Assembly (NCBI RefSeq): GCF_007197645.1
Contig: NZ_VKGK01000023.1
Location: 1-64,000 of the forward strand
Direction of reading: 5' to 3'
Length of the DNA stretch: 64,000 bases
Source of the DNA: Shewanella hanedai
Lineage (GTDB): Bacteria > Pseudomonadota > Gammaproteobacteria > Enterobacterales > Shewanellaceae
Part shown: in pieces, positions 1 through 7,160 of the stretch
How the letters are laid out: each line of letters starts with the position of its first letter
Position numbering within the stretch: the stretch's first letter is position 1
Notes under the pieces: generated by a model
The model's database searches: none
The model's input: the letters and a program-made list of their open reading frames with translations, nothing else
What the model was told of the DNA's origin: nothing
Program-made: the position numbers and the translations under genes

Positions 1-117
1 CGTATGGTTACCGGGTAACATAGTACGCCTTAGTGGAGGCTTGAGCCGTATGCAGTGAAAGTTGCACGTACGGTTCTTAGGAGAGCGGCACTTGGTAACA
101 GGTGCCGCTTATCCGAC
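1..117 (+). mobile_element. 3' tail of a group II intron (domains V and VI)
   Basis: Bases 43-76 form a canonical 34-nt domain V: GAGCCGTA pairs with TACGGTTC (one G-U), the AGC catalytic triad lies at the base, a GAAA tetraloop caps it and an ACG bulge sits on the 3' side. Domain VI follows as a hairpin (GCGGCAC / GTGCCGC, about 84-109), and the intron probably ends at CTTATCCGAC near 117. Only the 3' end is inside the window; whether a reverse transcriptase ORF lies to the left cannot be seen. This domain V differs from the two antisense copies at 2253 and 3550, so it belongs to another intron lineage. Confidence 0.85.
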
Positions 118-560
118 CAAAGTTAGCCAGCCTTCAAATGAAGGTTGATTACATTTTATGGTTTGGCTTTCGGCTGAGTTGGTATTGGGTGGCGTGTTTG
201 AGGGGCGATCCTTCATTGATAACTATCGCTTCGGTTTGGCTTGTGATGTTGTACTTTGTTTTTGCTCTTCTCCGTGGCCCTCTGTGTCCTCCGTGGTGAA
301 AAGCTGTTTTACCTTCTGGCTGAGTTGGTATTGAGTTTGATGATTGGAGGTCGTACCTTCATGGTTATTTATCGCCTCCAGCGTGGTATGTGTAGCTACT
401 TCTGCGAGACGCCACAAGCACATCCATGTGGGCTCTACCAAAACATCCCTGTTTTGGAAGCTCGCAGCCGCATCCACACTTGGTTATTTATCTCTTCGAT
501 TTGGCTTCGTCAGTAACTTAATATCCGAATTTCTGACTAATTCCTGCCCCTAAATCATCT
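118..560. repeat. Palindrome-rich intergenic repeat mosaic
   Basis: No convincing gene. Three related modules can be read: near 208-240, 352-390 and 475-510, each resembling CTTCATGGTTATTTATCGCC followed by a TTTGGCTT- or GCGTGG-like tail. Short palindromes include CACATccATGTG (about 418-429) and CAAAACAtcccTGTTTTG (about 439-456). Bases 264-303 are the reverse complement of the CACAGAG/CACGGAG module that recurs at 55326, 55675 and 58526. Open frames here are by-products of the repeats. Confidence 0.6.
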
Positions 561-972
561 AGAAGCCATTTTTAGCTATGCGCATACCCTATCCATTTCC
601 CCTATTTTTTCTTATCCGTTGCAGCTCTATTTATCAGATGCTGAGTCTCAGTTAGTAAAAACAAATTCACACTCTGATTTACATTGGTATACACATGTGT
701 GTAATTGGCAGGAATTGGAAATGGTAATGACACATTAGAGCTTAAGCTATAAAGCATTTATGCCCCATTGCTGGTTAGATGTATCACTTTGTTAAATGCA
801 GTCTTGACCAATTTGCATTCCTTTATTTCATCAGCTTGAAAGCACTAATGACCAGTATTATTAAGCTTTGTGAGACGCAGCTAAGTAGACTTGAGTGAAA
901 CAGACTTAGTAAAATTGTGGTGGATAAAGACTCGAATCATCATGTCAGTTTTTTTGCCTCGGAGTTATGCCA
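561..972. other. Intergenic stretch, no gene seen
   Basis: AT-rich, without a supported ORF. The string TTAGAGCTTAAGC at 735-747 also occurs at the outer ends of the two antisense intron-tail units (2447 and 3745 regions), so a third, strongly decayed copy or a shared junction sequence may be present. A TGCCCC motif follows at about 760 and similar ones lie near 545 and 2512; their meaning is unknown. Confidence 0.4.
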
Positions 973-1323
973 ATGACAACAATCTATCTAAGTGTTCCTT
1001 ATAAAAAAGAAAATGGAAATGGGGATGTTAAAAAAGACGTAGATGAAGCTTTGGCTACAGGAATAGCTACTGGATATATATTTAACGATACTCAGTTAAG
1101 TGACTTGAAAGGAGTAAATGATATCAAAGTTGTTTTGATTGACCGCATAAGAAAAAGAAGAGTAGAAGGAGAGTTTGTAAGTTTAAGTTCTACAAATAAA
1201 TCTACTCGGTTTGGAATGCGTCATGACATCATAATCTCTAAGTTGAATGAAGTAGTATATGCACCTGTTGTGTTTAAATACCATCGCACAGGCGTTAAGC
1301 TAATTACATATTTAGCAGGGTGA
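973..1323 (+). CDS. Hypothetical protein, 116 aa
   Basis: An AT-rich ORF of unknown function. ATG at 973 is preferred over ATG 967 because the GGAG at 961-964 is only 2 nt from the latter and 8 nt from the former. The product begins TTIYLSVPYKKEN, faintly reminiscent of the start of DUF5710-type proteins (YLNVPYKEK...), but the GARWD part of that family is absent, so no family is assigned. The rest is mixed charged/beta-prone with no signal peptide or membrane segment. It stands alone; an imperfect inverted repeat (GCAGcTCAA / TTGAaCTGC, 1354-1379) lies just downstream. Codon use (many AAA, ATA, AGT) resembles the next two ORFs rather than the core genes, suggesting acquired DNA. Confidence 0.55.
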   Translation: MTTIYLSVPYKKENGNGDVKKDVDEALATGIATGYIFNDTQLSDLKGVNDIKVVLIDRIRKRRVEGEFVSLSSTNKSTRFGMRHDIIISKLNEVVYAPVVFKYHRTGVKLITYLAG

Positions 1324-1713
1324 GAGCACACTAACCTTTTTGCTTGTTTTACGTGCAGCTCAATCACTAGTTGAACTGCAAAACTTGGTTTTCATCATAC
1401 ATTTTAATGTAAATAGTTCCAGTTTTACATATCGACGTATACTGATTCAAAAGCATACAAAGTGTGCTTGCGTCCTGCATATTCAGGGCGGGATGTTAAG
1501 TTAAATGAATGATGAAGCGTATCAATTATCTGTTGATATAAATAAGAATCACGAAGGGTTAGAGATACCTAATTACTAAGAGTTATTTATACCATCTCTT
1601 TTCCATTCGACTGTAATAGAACACCATAGAAGTATCATTTTGTTAGTCGAGGGGAGATATATAGCTCTGCCTGGACTTTGATGAGACCACTTTTCGAAGT
1701 GTATGTTCAAGGG

Positions 1714-1757
1714 TGTTGGCTGTTTTCGTTCCTTAATATTTTAGCCAACAATTTTTT
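1714..1757 (+). terminator. Possible rho-independent terminator
   Basis: TGTTGGCT (1714-1721) pairs with AGCCAACA (1743-1750) and is followed by a run of T. The loop is long (21 nt), so it is weaker than a classic terminator. There is no recognised gene directly upstream; a small hairpin GCCC/GGGC follows at about 1758-1772. Confidence 0.4.
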
Positions 1758-1857
1758 GCCCATTATTAGGGCATTATATATCTAGGAGTATAAAGTCATC
1801 ATTGAGTTTCTAAAATGCTATGTATTTTTAGCTCCGTACGCAACAACACTAGGTATT

Positions 1858-2244
1858 ATGGTTGCCTTATATCAAGTTTGGAAAAATACAGAGCAGTCTA
1901 AAACAACCTTTGAAGATTCTCTGTCAAAAGAGTATCGAGATATTTCTAAAAACATTCCATATAATGCTTTGATCGGTAAAAAACTTAATGATGATGAAAA
2001 GAGTCAAGCTTATAATGAGATATTTAACTACATGGACTTTTGCAACGAGCAAATATTTCTTCGTCAATCAGGTAGAGTCAGAAAAAATACTTGGAACAAT
2101 TGGCAAGAAGGTATGCATACCAATTTTTCTCTACCAATATTCGCAAGCGTTTCGGCAGAGGTATTCAAAGAATTACCTGGTACATTTCAAGAGTTAAGAA
2201 AGGTAATAGAGCAAAAGTTTAATGCTGATCCAAACAAGTGGTAA
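1858..2244 (+). CDS. Hypothetical membrane-anchored protein, at least 128 aa
   Basis: Family not recognised. The first ATG in frame is 1858, but the frame stays open from 1786 and bases 1801-1857 encode a hydrophobic stretch (FLKCYVFLAPYATTLGI) that runs into MVALYQVW and would make one N-terminal transmembrane helix. A GGAG lies at 1785-1788, correctly spaced for a rare ATC/ATT start at 1798 or 1801 and 70 nt from ATG 1858. The real protein is therefore probably about 147 aa: one TM helix, then a charged region (about 20-60) and a helical domain with YMDFCNEQIFLRQ. This architecture resembles DUF4760-type small proteins, but only loosely. The stop codon lies 8 bases from an antisense group II intron tail. 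Confidence 0.55.
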   Translation: MVALYQVWKNTEQSKTTFEDSLSKEYRDISKNIPYNALIGKKLNDDEKSQAYNEIFNYMDFCNEQIFLRQSGRVRKNTWNNWQEGMHTNFSLPIFASVSAEVFKELPGTFQELRKVIEQKFNADPNKW

Positions 2245-2252
2245 GAGATGTA

Positions 2253-2476
2253 ATCGGGTAGCCAGAGGTGTCTAGCCTCCAGCCCCCACACCACTCTGCA
2301 TGCGACTCCGCACATGGCGGTTCATTTAGAACGCCTAGCTAAGCTTTCTGGTTAGGGTAATGAACTGCGAACCATCTATCTCTTAGTGAGCATAAACCTG
2401 CTTTCTTAATATAACCATTAGTAATGATAATGACTATTGTAAAGTTTAGAGCTTAAGCACTAGCTAGTTTTATCCA
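2253..2476 (-). mobile_element. Truncated group II intron tail, copy 1 (maturase C-terminus, DV, DVI)
   Basis: Read on the minus strand. Bases 2452-2339 encode 37 codons ending in GLCSLRDRWFAVHYPNQKA and a stop, the typical C-terminal end of a group II intron reverse transcriptase/maturase. Domain V is 2323-2287 (GAACCGCC ... GTGGTGTG, GAGT loop) and domain VI 2286-2253, ending CTACCCGAT. The rest of the intron is missing: upstream of the remnant there is an in-frame TAA. The copy at 3550-3775 has the same length and the same two ends, so this looks like a small unit with fixed ends rather than a random truncation. It cannot encode an active RT. Confidence 0.85.
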
Positions 2477-2863
2477 GTTACGTCTTAGAGCTATCACTCT
2501 AAGATATTTCTGCCCCAAAATCAGTTTCGCAGTTCAAAAGGTAAATAGGCCAAACAAAGCTTTGGCTTTAGAAAAGCTAATGCGGCCTGTTTTTGCATAG
2601 TCCATAAGTTATGCCGGTCCTATATTTTGATGACATAACGCCTCTTCACAAGAACTGTTCATATAAACAGTTATAATAAGCATTGTGAATTTTTAGCATT
2701 ATTTTGGTGTAAGAAGGAAGGCGATTTAGAGTTAATAACTGCTAAGTGGCTGTTTAAAAACATTTACATCCAATAGTTAAATTAAATCACGTCACAAATA
2801 AGTAAATGACTGTTCTTATTCGGAATTCAGCCTAATACATTGTTAGTTTTAAGGAGTAATTTT
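2477..2863. other. Intergenic stretch, no gene seen
   Basis: About 390 bases without a supported ORF. A hairpin-prone part lies at about 2546-2590 (AGGCC ... GGCCT enclosing AGCTTTggctttagaAAAGCT). The 3' end of the stretch carries the Shine-Dalgarno sequence of the following gene. Confidence 0.35.
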
Positions 2864-3544
2864 TTGGACGCATTAATAGCACTGAAAATAGCAAACCCAG
2901 TAATAAACCTTATAAAGAATACTTTTACAAATTGTAAAGTAGAAAGTGCTTTGGTTGAACTGGCTCAGGGAAAAAAGAATATTAACGAAATTTGTAATAA
3001 TCATAGTGATATTTATAGATTTAGAATGTTAATAGATTCATTGAATAAGGCATCAACACTTAAAAAAGCTAATGTATTAAAAGATCTATATCTATCCTTC
3101 GAGGGAGAAGATAAAACAGATGAATCTGATGATTTGTTTTATGAGATATTATCAATACTTGGCGAACTTTCTGAACGTGAAATTCGAATTATTTATCTCC
3201 TAGAACTATTTTATAATGAAGATATACAGAATAAAAAAGATGATGAAAAATATTCCAAATATTTCTTAGAAATAACGGATGAAGGGTTTGGGGAAGGTGG
3301 GGATAAATCTGATTCATTCTATTATTTTGTCAGTGAAAAAATGGAAATTAAACCAGTTATAATTTTTGGTTTGATGAAGCGATTGGAACGTTCAGGCTTA
3401 ATTGTAACGACTGGGATTAATGGAAATGCTAAGTTTCAAGAATATCGACATACAGCACTTTATAATGAAATTAAATCTAGGCTAATTCTTGCTATGGAAA
3501 ATTCTTATGGTGAAGAAAATACTCTTACATCAGATGATATTTAA
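2864..3544 (+). CDS. Hypothetical cytoplasmic protein, 226 aa
   Basis: No family recognised. TTG at 2864 is chosen as start because AAGGAG at 2851-2856 lies 7 nt upstream; an in-frame ATG at 2840 precedes that Shine-Dalgarno and is unlikely. The protein is helical and rich in Lys, Glu and Asn, with a patch ILGELSEREIRIIYLLELF in the middle and a C-terminal part (IIFGLMKRLERSGLIVTTG) that looks like a winged-helix recognition region, giving a possible DNA-binding or regulatory role by inference only. No signal peptide or TM helix. It is very AT-rich and, like the ORF at 1858, is followed (6 bases after its stop) by an antisense group II intron tail. Confidence 0.6.
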   Translation: MDALIALKIANPVINLIKNTFTNCKVESALVELAQGKKNINEICNNHSDIYRFRMLIDSLNKASTLKKANVLKDLYLSFEGEDKTDESDDLFYEILSILGELSEREIRIIYLLELFYNEDIQNKKDDEKYSKYFLEITDEGFGEGGDKSDSFYYFVSEKMEIKPVIIFGLMKRLERSGLIVTTGINGNAKFQEYRHTALYNEIKSRLILAMENSYGEENTLTSDDI

Positions 3545-3549
3545 AACTA

Positions 3550-3775
3550 ATCGGGTAGCCGGAGGTATCTAACCTCCTGCCCCCACACCACCCTGCATGC
3601 GGCTCCGCACAGGGCGGTTCATTTAGAACGCCTAGCCTAAACTTTCTGGTTAGGGTAATGAACTGCGATCCATCCATATCTTAGTGAACATAAACCCGCT
3701 TTCTTAAGATAATCATTAGTAATGATAATGTGAGCCGTAAATTTTAGAGCTTAAGCACTAACGAGCTTTTGTCCA
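3550..3775 (-). mobile_element. Truncated group II intron tail, copy 2 (maturase C-terminus, DV, DVI)
   Basis: Same organisation as 2253-2476. On the minus strand bases 3750-3637 encode 37 codons ending GLCSLRYGWIAVHYPNQKV and a stop; domain V is 3620-3584 and domain VI 3583-3550 with the 3' end CTACCCGAT. Similarity to copy 1 begins exactly at the intron 3' end and stops after GTCCA/ATCCA, so both ends are shared. The frame in both copies is preserved over the maturase remnant despite many base differences. Confidence 0.85.
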
Positions 3776-4189
3776 AAAATGAGCTAGCTACTAGAAAACC
3801 TCAATCGAAGATATAAACAATCAGGTGTGAATTCGGCTATGACCTTTGACAGCATGGCCAAAAATGTTTCCTACATTTTCAGGCATTTCCTATATCCATA
3901 TAGGTCAGACGCTGTCGTAGAGGCTATAGTGATTGTGCTTGAATGATATCCTATCTAAAGGCCAGTTCGACATCCTTGTCTCTCGTTCATAAGCTCAGAA
4001 ACTTAAAGTTTCTATTCACCGTGTCACAGAGGTGTTTACACATTGGGCATGCTGCAAGCAATTAATAGAATTGAAGTAATGGCTTACAGCTAACCAACCA
4101 AACACAGAACCAGCCAAATGAACCTAACTAAGAAGATATTTGAAACTTGCTATCCGACAAGTTAATAGAATTTGTAATCCCACAAGTGA
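3776..4189. other. Intergenic stretch, no gene seen
   Basis: No ORF with a credible start. Bases 4152-4160 read CTATCCGAC, like the end of the intron at 1-117, but no domain V precedes them. No terminator with a T-tract is evident for the converging MocR gene. Confidence 0.35.
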
Positions 4190-5554
4190 TTAAACCACCG
4201 AATAGGCACTTTGACTGAGTGTTGTGATGGTGGTCTCGACCTCGTGCAAACTCTTCATAAACTGATCCATACTTTGTGCTGCACCTATGCTGATGCGAAT
4301 ATGATTATCGTGGTTATCAAAATCATCACCATTACGCACCATGATCCCTTTTGCCGCCAGCGCAGTGACAACGTGATGAGCTTTTAAAGGCGGTTTGAGT
4401 TTCAGCCAACCATTGAGTCCGCGCCAGCGGTGTTGTAAGCCTAAGCGCTCACCCATGGCAATGGCTAACACTTGTCGTTCGCGGATCAGCTGGTCTCTGT
4501 CGCCGTAAAGCGCAGGGGTATTAATCAAGCGCGCCGCTATCTCCATGTTCAATGGCGATACCATCCAACATTGACTGTGCAATGCCAGTTTAACTGGACC
4601 AATTAATGCCTCCGGCAACAAAATGAAACCTTGGCGTAAACCGCCGGAAAATGTTTTAGACAAGCTGGAAAGGTAGATGACTCTGGACTGCGCCTGAGGT
4701 GAATGCTCTTGAGCTTGTTGCCATAACGGCAGATGCCACTCTTCGGGTAGGCAGTAGTTAACATCATCCTCAAGAATGTAAAAATCATGCTCTATGGCCA
4801 TAGACAGTAGGGCTTGGCGCTGTGCCATGCAGTACTGAATGCAGGTTGGGTTTTGGTTGTTCAGCGTCAGGTAGAGTAATTTGGGCTGATTCAGTTCAAC
4901 CAAAGTGGTTAATGCCTCTAAATCTACGCCTGAGTCCGTCAGCGGGATCGACATTGAGTTAAGCCCAAGTTGGTTTGCTGCAACTCTAATGCCTGGGTAA
5001 CAATTCTCTTCATACATCAGTAGGTCATTCTTACCGAGTAAGCCATTTAATACCGAGAAGAGCCCTTGCTGGGCACCATGACAGAAAATCAATTGTTTAG
5101 CCTGTTGCTCAATGCCACGGCCTAAAAGCCAGCGATGAAAAGCCTGTAGCTGATGAGGAAGTGGATCGGCCTGATAACCCATGATCTGATTTAGCGTATG
5201 TGGATCTTTGGCTATAGCTGAGAGCGTATCACTGAGCGCAGTCGTCTGGTTAGTCAAAGGCGGCTGACAAGTGGCGAAATTCACTTTATCTGTTTGCTGA
5301 GAATGTGTGGCGGCTTTGACATAAGTACCGTCACCAATGCGCGCCTCAATATAGCCTCTCTGTTCTGCCAATGCGTAGGCTCGAGTAATTGTCCCTATTG
5401 TTACACCGATTGTATCTGCTAGTCGTCTCTGGGGAGGCAGCTTACTGTTTGCAGGTAATTCACCCGACTGAATCGCCTGCTCTATCGCGTCAACAACCCG
5501 TTGATACTTGGGGCCAGTGAAGTCATTTAAATCTAAACGCCAAATTGTACCCAT
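4190..5554 (-). CDS. MocR-type GntR/aminotransferase-fold transcriptional regulator
   Basis: A 454-aa PLP-dependent regulator. An N-terminal GntR winged helix (about 10-80, with KLPPQRRLADTIGVTIGTIT) is followed by a class I aminotransferase-like domain (about 110-450); the PLP lysine is Lys300 in SLSKTFSGGLR. ATG 5554 is chosen because the protein then starts exactly at the winged helix; the frame is open further upstream, but that part crosses the operator-like palindrome at 5618-5641 and has no domain. It is divergent from a LysE exporter and a PhzF protein, so it likely controls them and itself in response to an amino-acid or pyridoxal ligand. Whether the aminotransferase fold is catalytic is unknown; in this family it is usually a sensor. 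Confidence 0.88.
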   Translation of the reverse strand: MGTIWRLDLNDFTGPKYQRVVDAIEQAIQSGELPANSKLPPQRRLADTIGVTIGTITRAYALAEQRGYIEARIGDGTYVKAATHSQQTDKVNFATCQPPLTNQTTALSDTLSAIAKDPHTLNQIMGYQADPLPHQLQAFHRWLLGRGIEQQAKQLIFCHGAQQGLFSVLNGLLGKNDLLMYEENCYPGIRVAANQLGLNSMSIPLTDSGVDLEALTTLVELNQPKLLYLTLNNQNPTCIQYCMAQRQALLSMAIEHDFYILEDDVNYCLPEEWHLPLWQQAQEHSPQAQSRVIYLSSLSKTFSGGLRQGFILLPEALIGPVKLALHSQCWMVSPLNMEIAARLINTPALYGDRDQLIRERQVLAIAMGERLGLQHRWRGLNGWLKLKPPLKAHHVVTALAAKGIMVRNGDDFDNHDNHIRISIGAAQSMDQFMKSLHEVETTITTLSQSAYSVV

Positions 5555-5617
5555 AACAATAAACTCATTGATCCATTTTATATAGTCGCTAATATGCATA
5601 AAACAAGACTTAATGTC

Positions 5618-5641
5618 AATTATTGTATGCATACAATAATT
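5618..5641. promoter_or_regulatory. Perfect 24-bp palindrome, likely MocR operator
   Basis: The core TATTGTATGCATACAATA is extended by AAT/ATT to 12-bp arms without a mismatch. It lies in the 124-bp divergent gap between the MocR gene (start 5554) and the LysE gene (start 5679). A half-site-like AATATGCATA lies at 5591-5600. GntR/MocR regulators bind such palindromes or repeats in their own divergent promoters, so autoregulation is inferred. Confidence 0.7.
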
Positions 5642-5678
5642 AGCAGCAAGTAGAAGTAAACACAACGATGGGGGAGAG

Positions 5679-6290
5679 ATGATGCAAGAAACACTATGGA
5701 CTTTGATGCTATCGGCGGCATTTTTCTGCACCACGATGACAATGACGCCAGGACCGAATAACATTCTATTGACTCAATCGGGAGCTAATTACGGAGTTAA
5801 ACGCACCTTACCCCATGTCTTGGGAATTAGAGCAGGGCAAACTAGCTTGCATATCGCCATGTTGCTTGGCCTAGGCAGTTTATTTGAGAGTTGGCCTTTG
5901 CTGCACCAAGTACTTAGAGTCCTTTCGATCGGTTACTTAATCTATTTAGCGTATCGGATCTCAACCTCGTCGGTAGGCGAGCAAGTCAGTGAAGAGGAGA
6001 GCAAGCCGATGACCTTTAAAGAGGCGACTTTTTTTCAACTCATCAACCCTAAATCTTGGATGGCGACGATCACCCTATGTAGCGCCTTCACTATTAGCGG
6101 CGATGCTTATTGGCTTAGTGGCTTATTGGGCGTGCTAGTTTATAACCTAGTGGGATTTCCAGCATCATTTACGTGGGTGTGTCTTGGCTCGGCTATTCGT
6201 AATCTATTAAATTCTGCAAAGCGACGCAGTTACTTTAATTGGACAATGGGATTTTTATTATTGTTTACGATACCGTTAATCGTTAGATGA
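5679..6290 (+). CDS. LysE/RhtB family amino-acid exporter
   Basis: A 203-aa inner-membrane protein with about six hydrophobic segments and the family signature near the N-terminus (MTPGPNNILLTQSG, about 22-35). LysE/RhtB proteins export amino acids or analogues. GGGGAG at 5671-5676 is better placed for the second ATG (5682) than the first (5679); both are possible. It sits divergent from the MocR regulator across a palindromic operator and just upstream of a PhzF protein, suggesting a regulated detoxification or export unit. The substrate cannot be read from sequence. Confidence 0.88.
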   Translation: MMQETLWTLMLSAAFFCTTMTMTPGPNNILLTQSGANYGVKRTLPHVLGIRAGQTSLHIAMLLGLGSLFESWPLLHQVLRVLSIGYLIYLAYRISTSSVGEQVSEEESKPMTFKEATFFQLINPKSWMATITLCSAFTISGDAYWLSGLLGVLVYNLVGFPASFTWVCLGSAIRNLLNSAKRRSYFNWTMGFLLLFTIPLIVR

Positions 6291-6299
6291 CGAGAACGA

Positions 6300-6330
6300 A
6301 TACCAATCCAATTATTAGTGAGATTGGTAT
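6300..6330. repeat. ATACCAATC inverted repeat
   Basis: ATACCAATC (6300-6308) and GATTGGTAT (6322-6330) form a 9-bp inverted repeat with a 13-nt spacer. The arms match the outermost bases of the MITE described at 20301 and 31171. No T-tract follows, so it is not a clear terminator; it may be a minimal derivative of the element. Confidence 0.5.
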
Positions 6331-6347
6331 AACACTAAGGAGTGAGA

Positions 6348-7160
6348 ATGAATTTGAAAATACATATTATCGATGCTTTTACCGATGTGCGATTTAAAGG
6401 TAATTCAGCGGCGGTGATCATTACCGACTCTTGGCTGTCTGATGAACTGATGCAGTCGATTGCTGTCGAGAATAACCTGTCGGAAACGGCATTTTTGAAG
6501 CAGCTGACTCCCAAGCAGTACCAGATAAGGTGGTTTTCTCCACTCACCGAAATTGATTTTTGCGGCCATGCCACACTTGCAGCCTCTTTTGTCATTTTTA
6601 AAGAGAATCAAACGGTAGAAGAGATCAGCTTTATGGCAAAGGCTGTGGGTGAATTAACCGTGACTAAAGGCCACGATGGTTATATTCAGATGTGCTTCCC
6701 TAACTTAGTACCCAAAGCGGTTACAGATGTTCCCCAAGACTTACTCGATGGTTTGTCAATTAAACCTGTAGAAGTGCTTCTTAATCAACAAGCCTACATT
6801 GTGGTTTATCGAGATGAAGCGGAAGTGTTGAGTGTTCAGAAAAGTGATGAGCACCTTAAACGGTTAGCCCCTTTTGATGTTGCTGTGACAGCCAGCACCG
6901 ATAGTGGAAAACGGGAGTATGATTTTGTCTCGCGCTATTTTTGGCCAGCTAATGGTGGGGGCGAAGATCCAGTCACGGGATCCATTCATGCGGGATTAGC
7001 CCCTTACTGGTCACAAAAGCTAGCTAAAAGTGAGTTAATTGCCTATCAAGCTTCAACGCGAGGAGGTTTACTCTTGTGCCGCGTGGAAGCTGACAAAGTC
7101 TATATCTCGGGTAAAGCTGTTCAATATTTAGAGGGAGTTATTTACATGGGTTCGATTTGA
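6348..7160 (+). CDS. PhzF family phenazine biosynthesis-like isomerase
   Basis: A 270-aa protein with the two-lobed diaminopimelate-epimerase-like fold. The catalytic Glu is Glu46 in NNLSETAFL; DFCGHATLA (about 70-78) and GGGEDPVTGSIH (about 202) are the family's conserved loops. ATG 6348 is chosen because AAGGAG at 6337-6342 is 5 nt upstream; an in-frame GTG at 6342 overlaps that Shine-Dalgarno. It follows the LysE gene on the same strand. Phenazine genes are absent, so this is the generic housekeeping-type PhzF, substrate unknown. Its 3' end overlaps the convergent recJ by 19 bp. Confidence 0.88.
   Translation: MNLKIHIIDAFTDVRFKGNSAAVIITDSWLSDELMQSIAVENNLSETAFLKQLTPKQYQIRWFSPLTEIDFCGHATLAASFVIFKENQTVEEISFMAKAVGELTVTKGHDGYIQMCFPNLVPKAVTDVPQDLLDGLSIKPVEVLLNQQAYIVVYRDEAEVLSVQKSDEHLKRLAPFDVAVTASTDSGKREYDFVSRYFWPANGGGEDPVTGSIHAGLAPYWSQKLAKSELIAYQASTRGGLLLCRVEADKVYISGKAVQYLEGVIYMGSI

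Noticed and set aside
102-553. Overlapping ORFs on both strands in the first 550 bases
   Set aside because: They run through palindromic repeat modules, lack start signals and have composition unlike proteins; the modules themselves explain the open frames.
1351-1380. Terminator after ORF 973-1323
   Set aside because: The stem GCAGcTCAA/TTGAaCTGC has an internal mismatch and no T-run behind it; left as an inverted repeat.
1600-1757. Small non-coding RNA ending at the 1714-1757 hairpin
   Set aside because: The hairpin could end a transcript, but no promoter or conserved RNA structure was seen, so it is listed only as a possible terminator.
967-3780. Integron gene-cassette array with attC sites
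   Set aside because: Three same-direction ORFs with repeats behind two of them look cassette-like, but no paired RYYYAAC/GTTRRRY core sites or integrase were found, and the repeats proved to be intron tails.
4152-4160. Another group II intron 3' end (CTATCCGAC)
   Set aside because: No domain V or domain VI hairpin precedes it; nine bases alone are not evidence.
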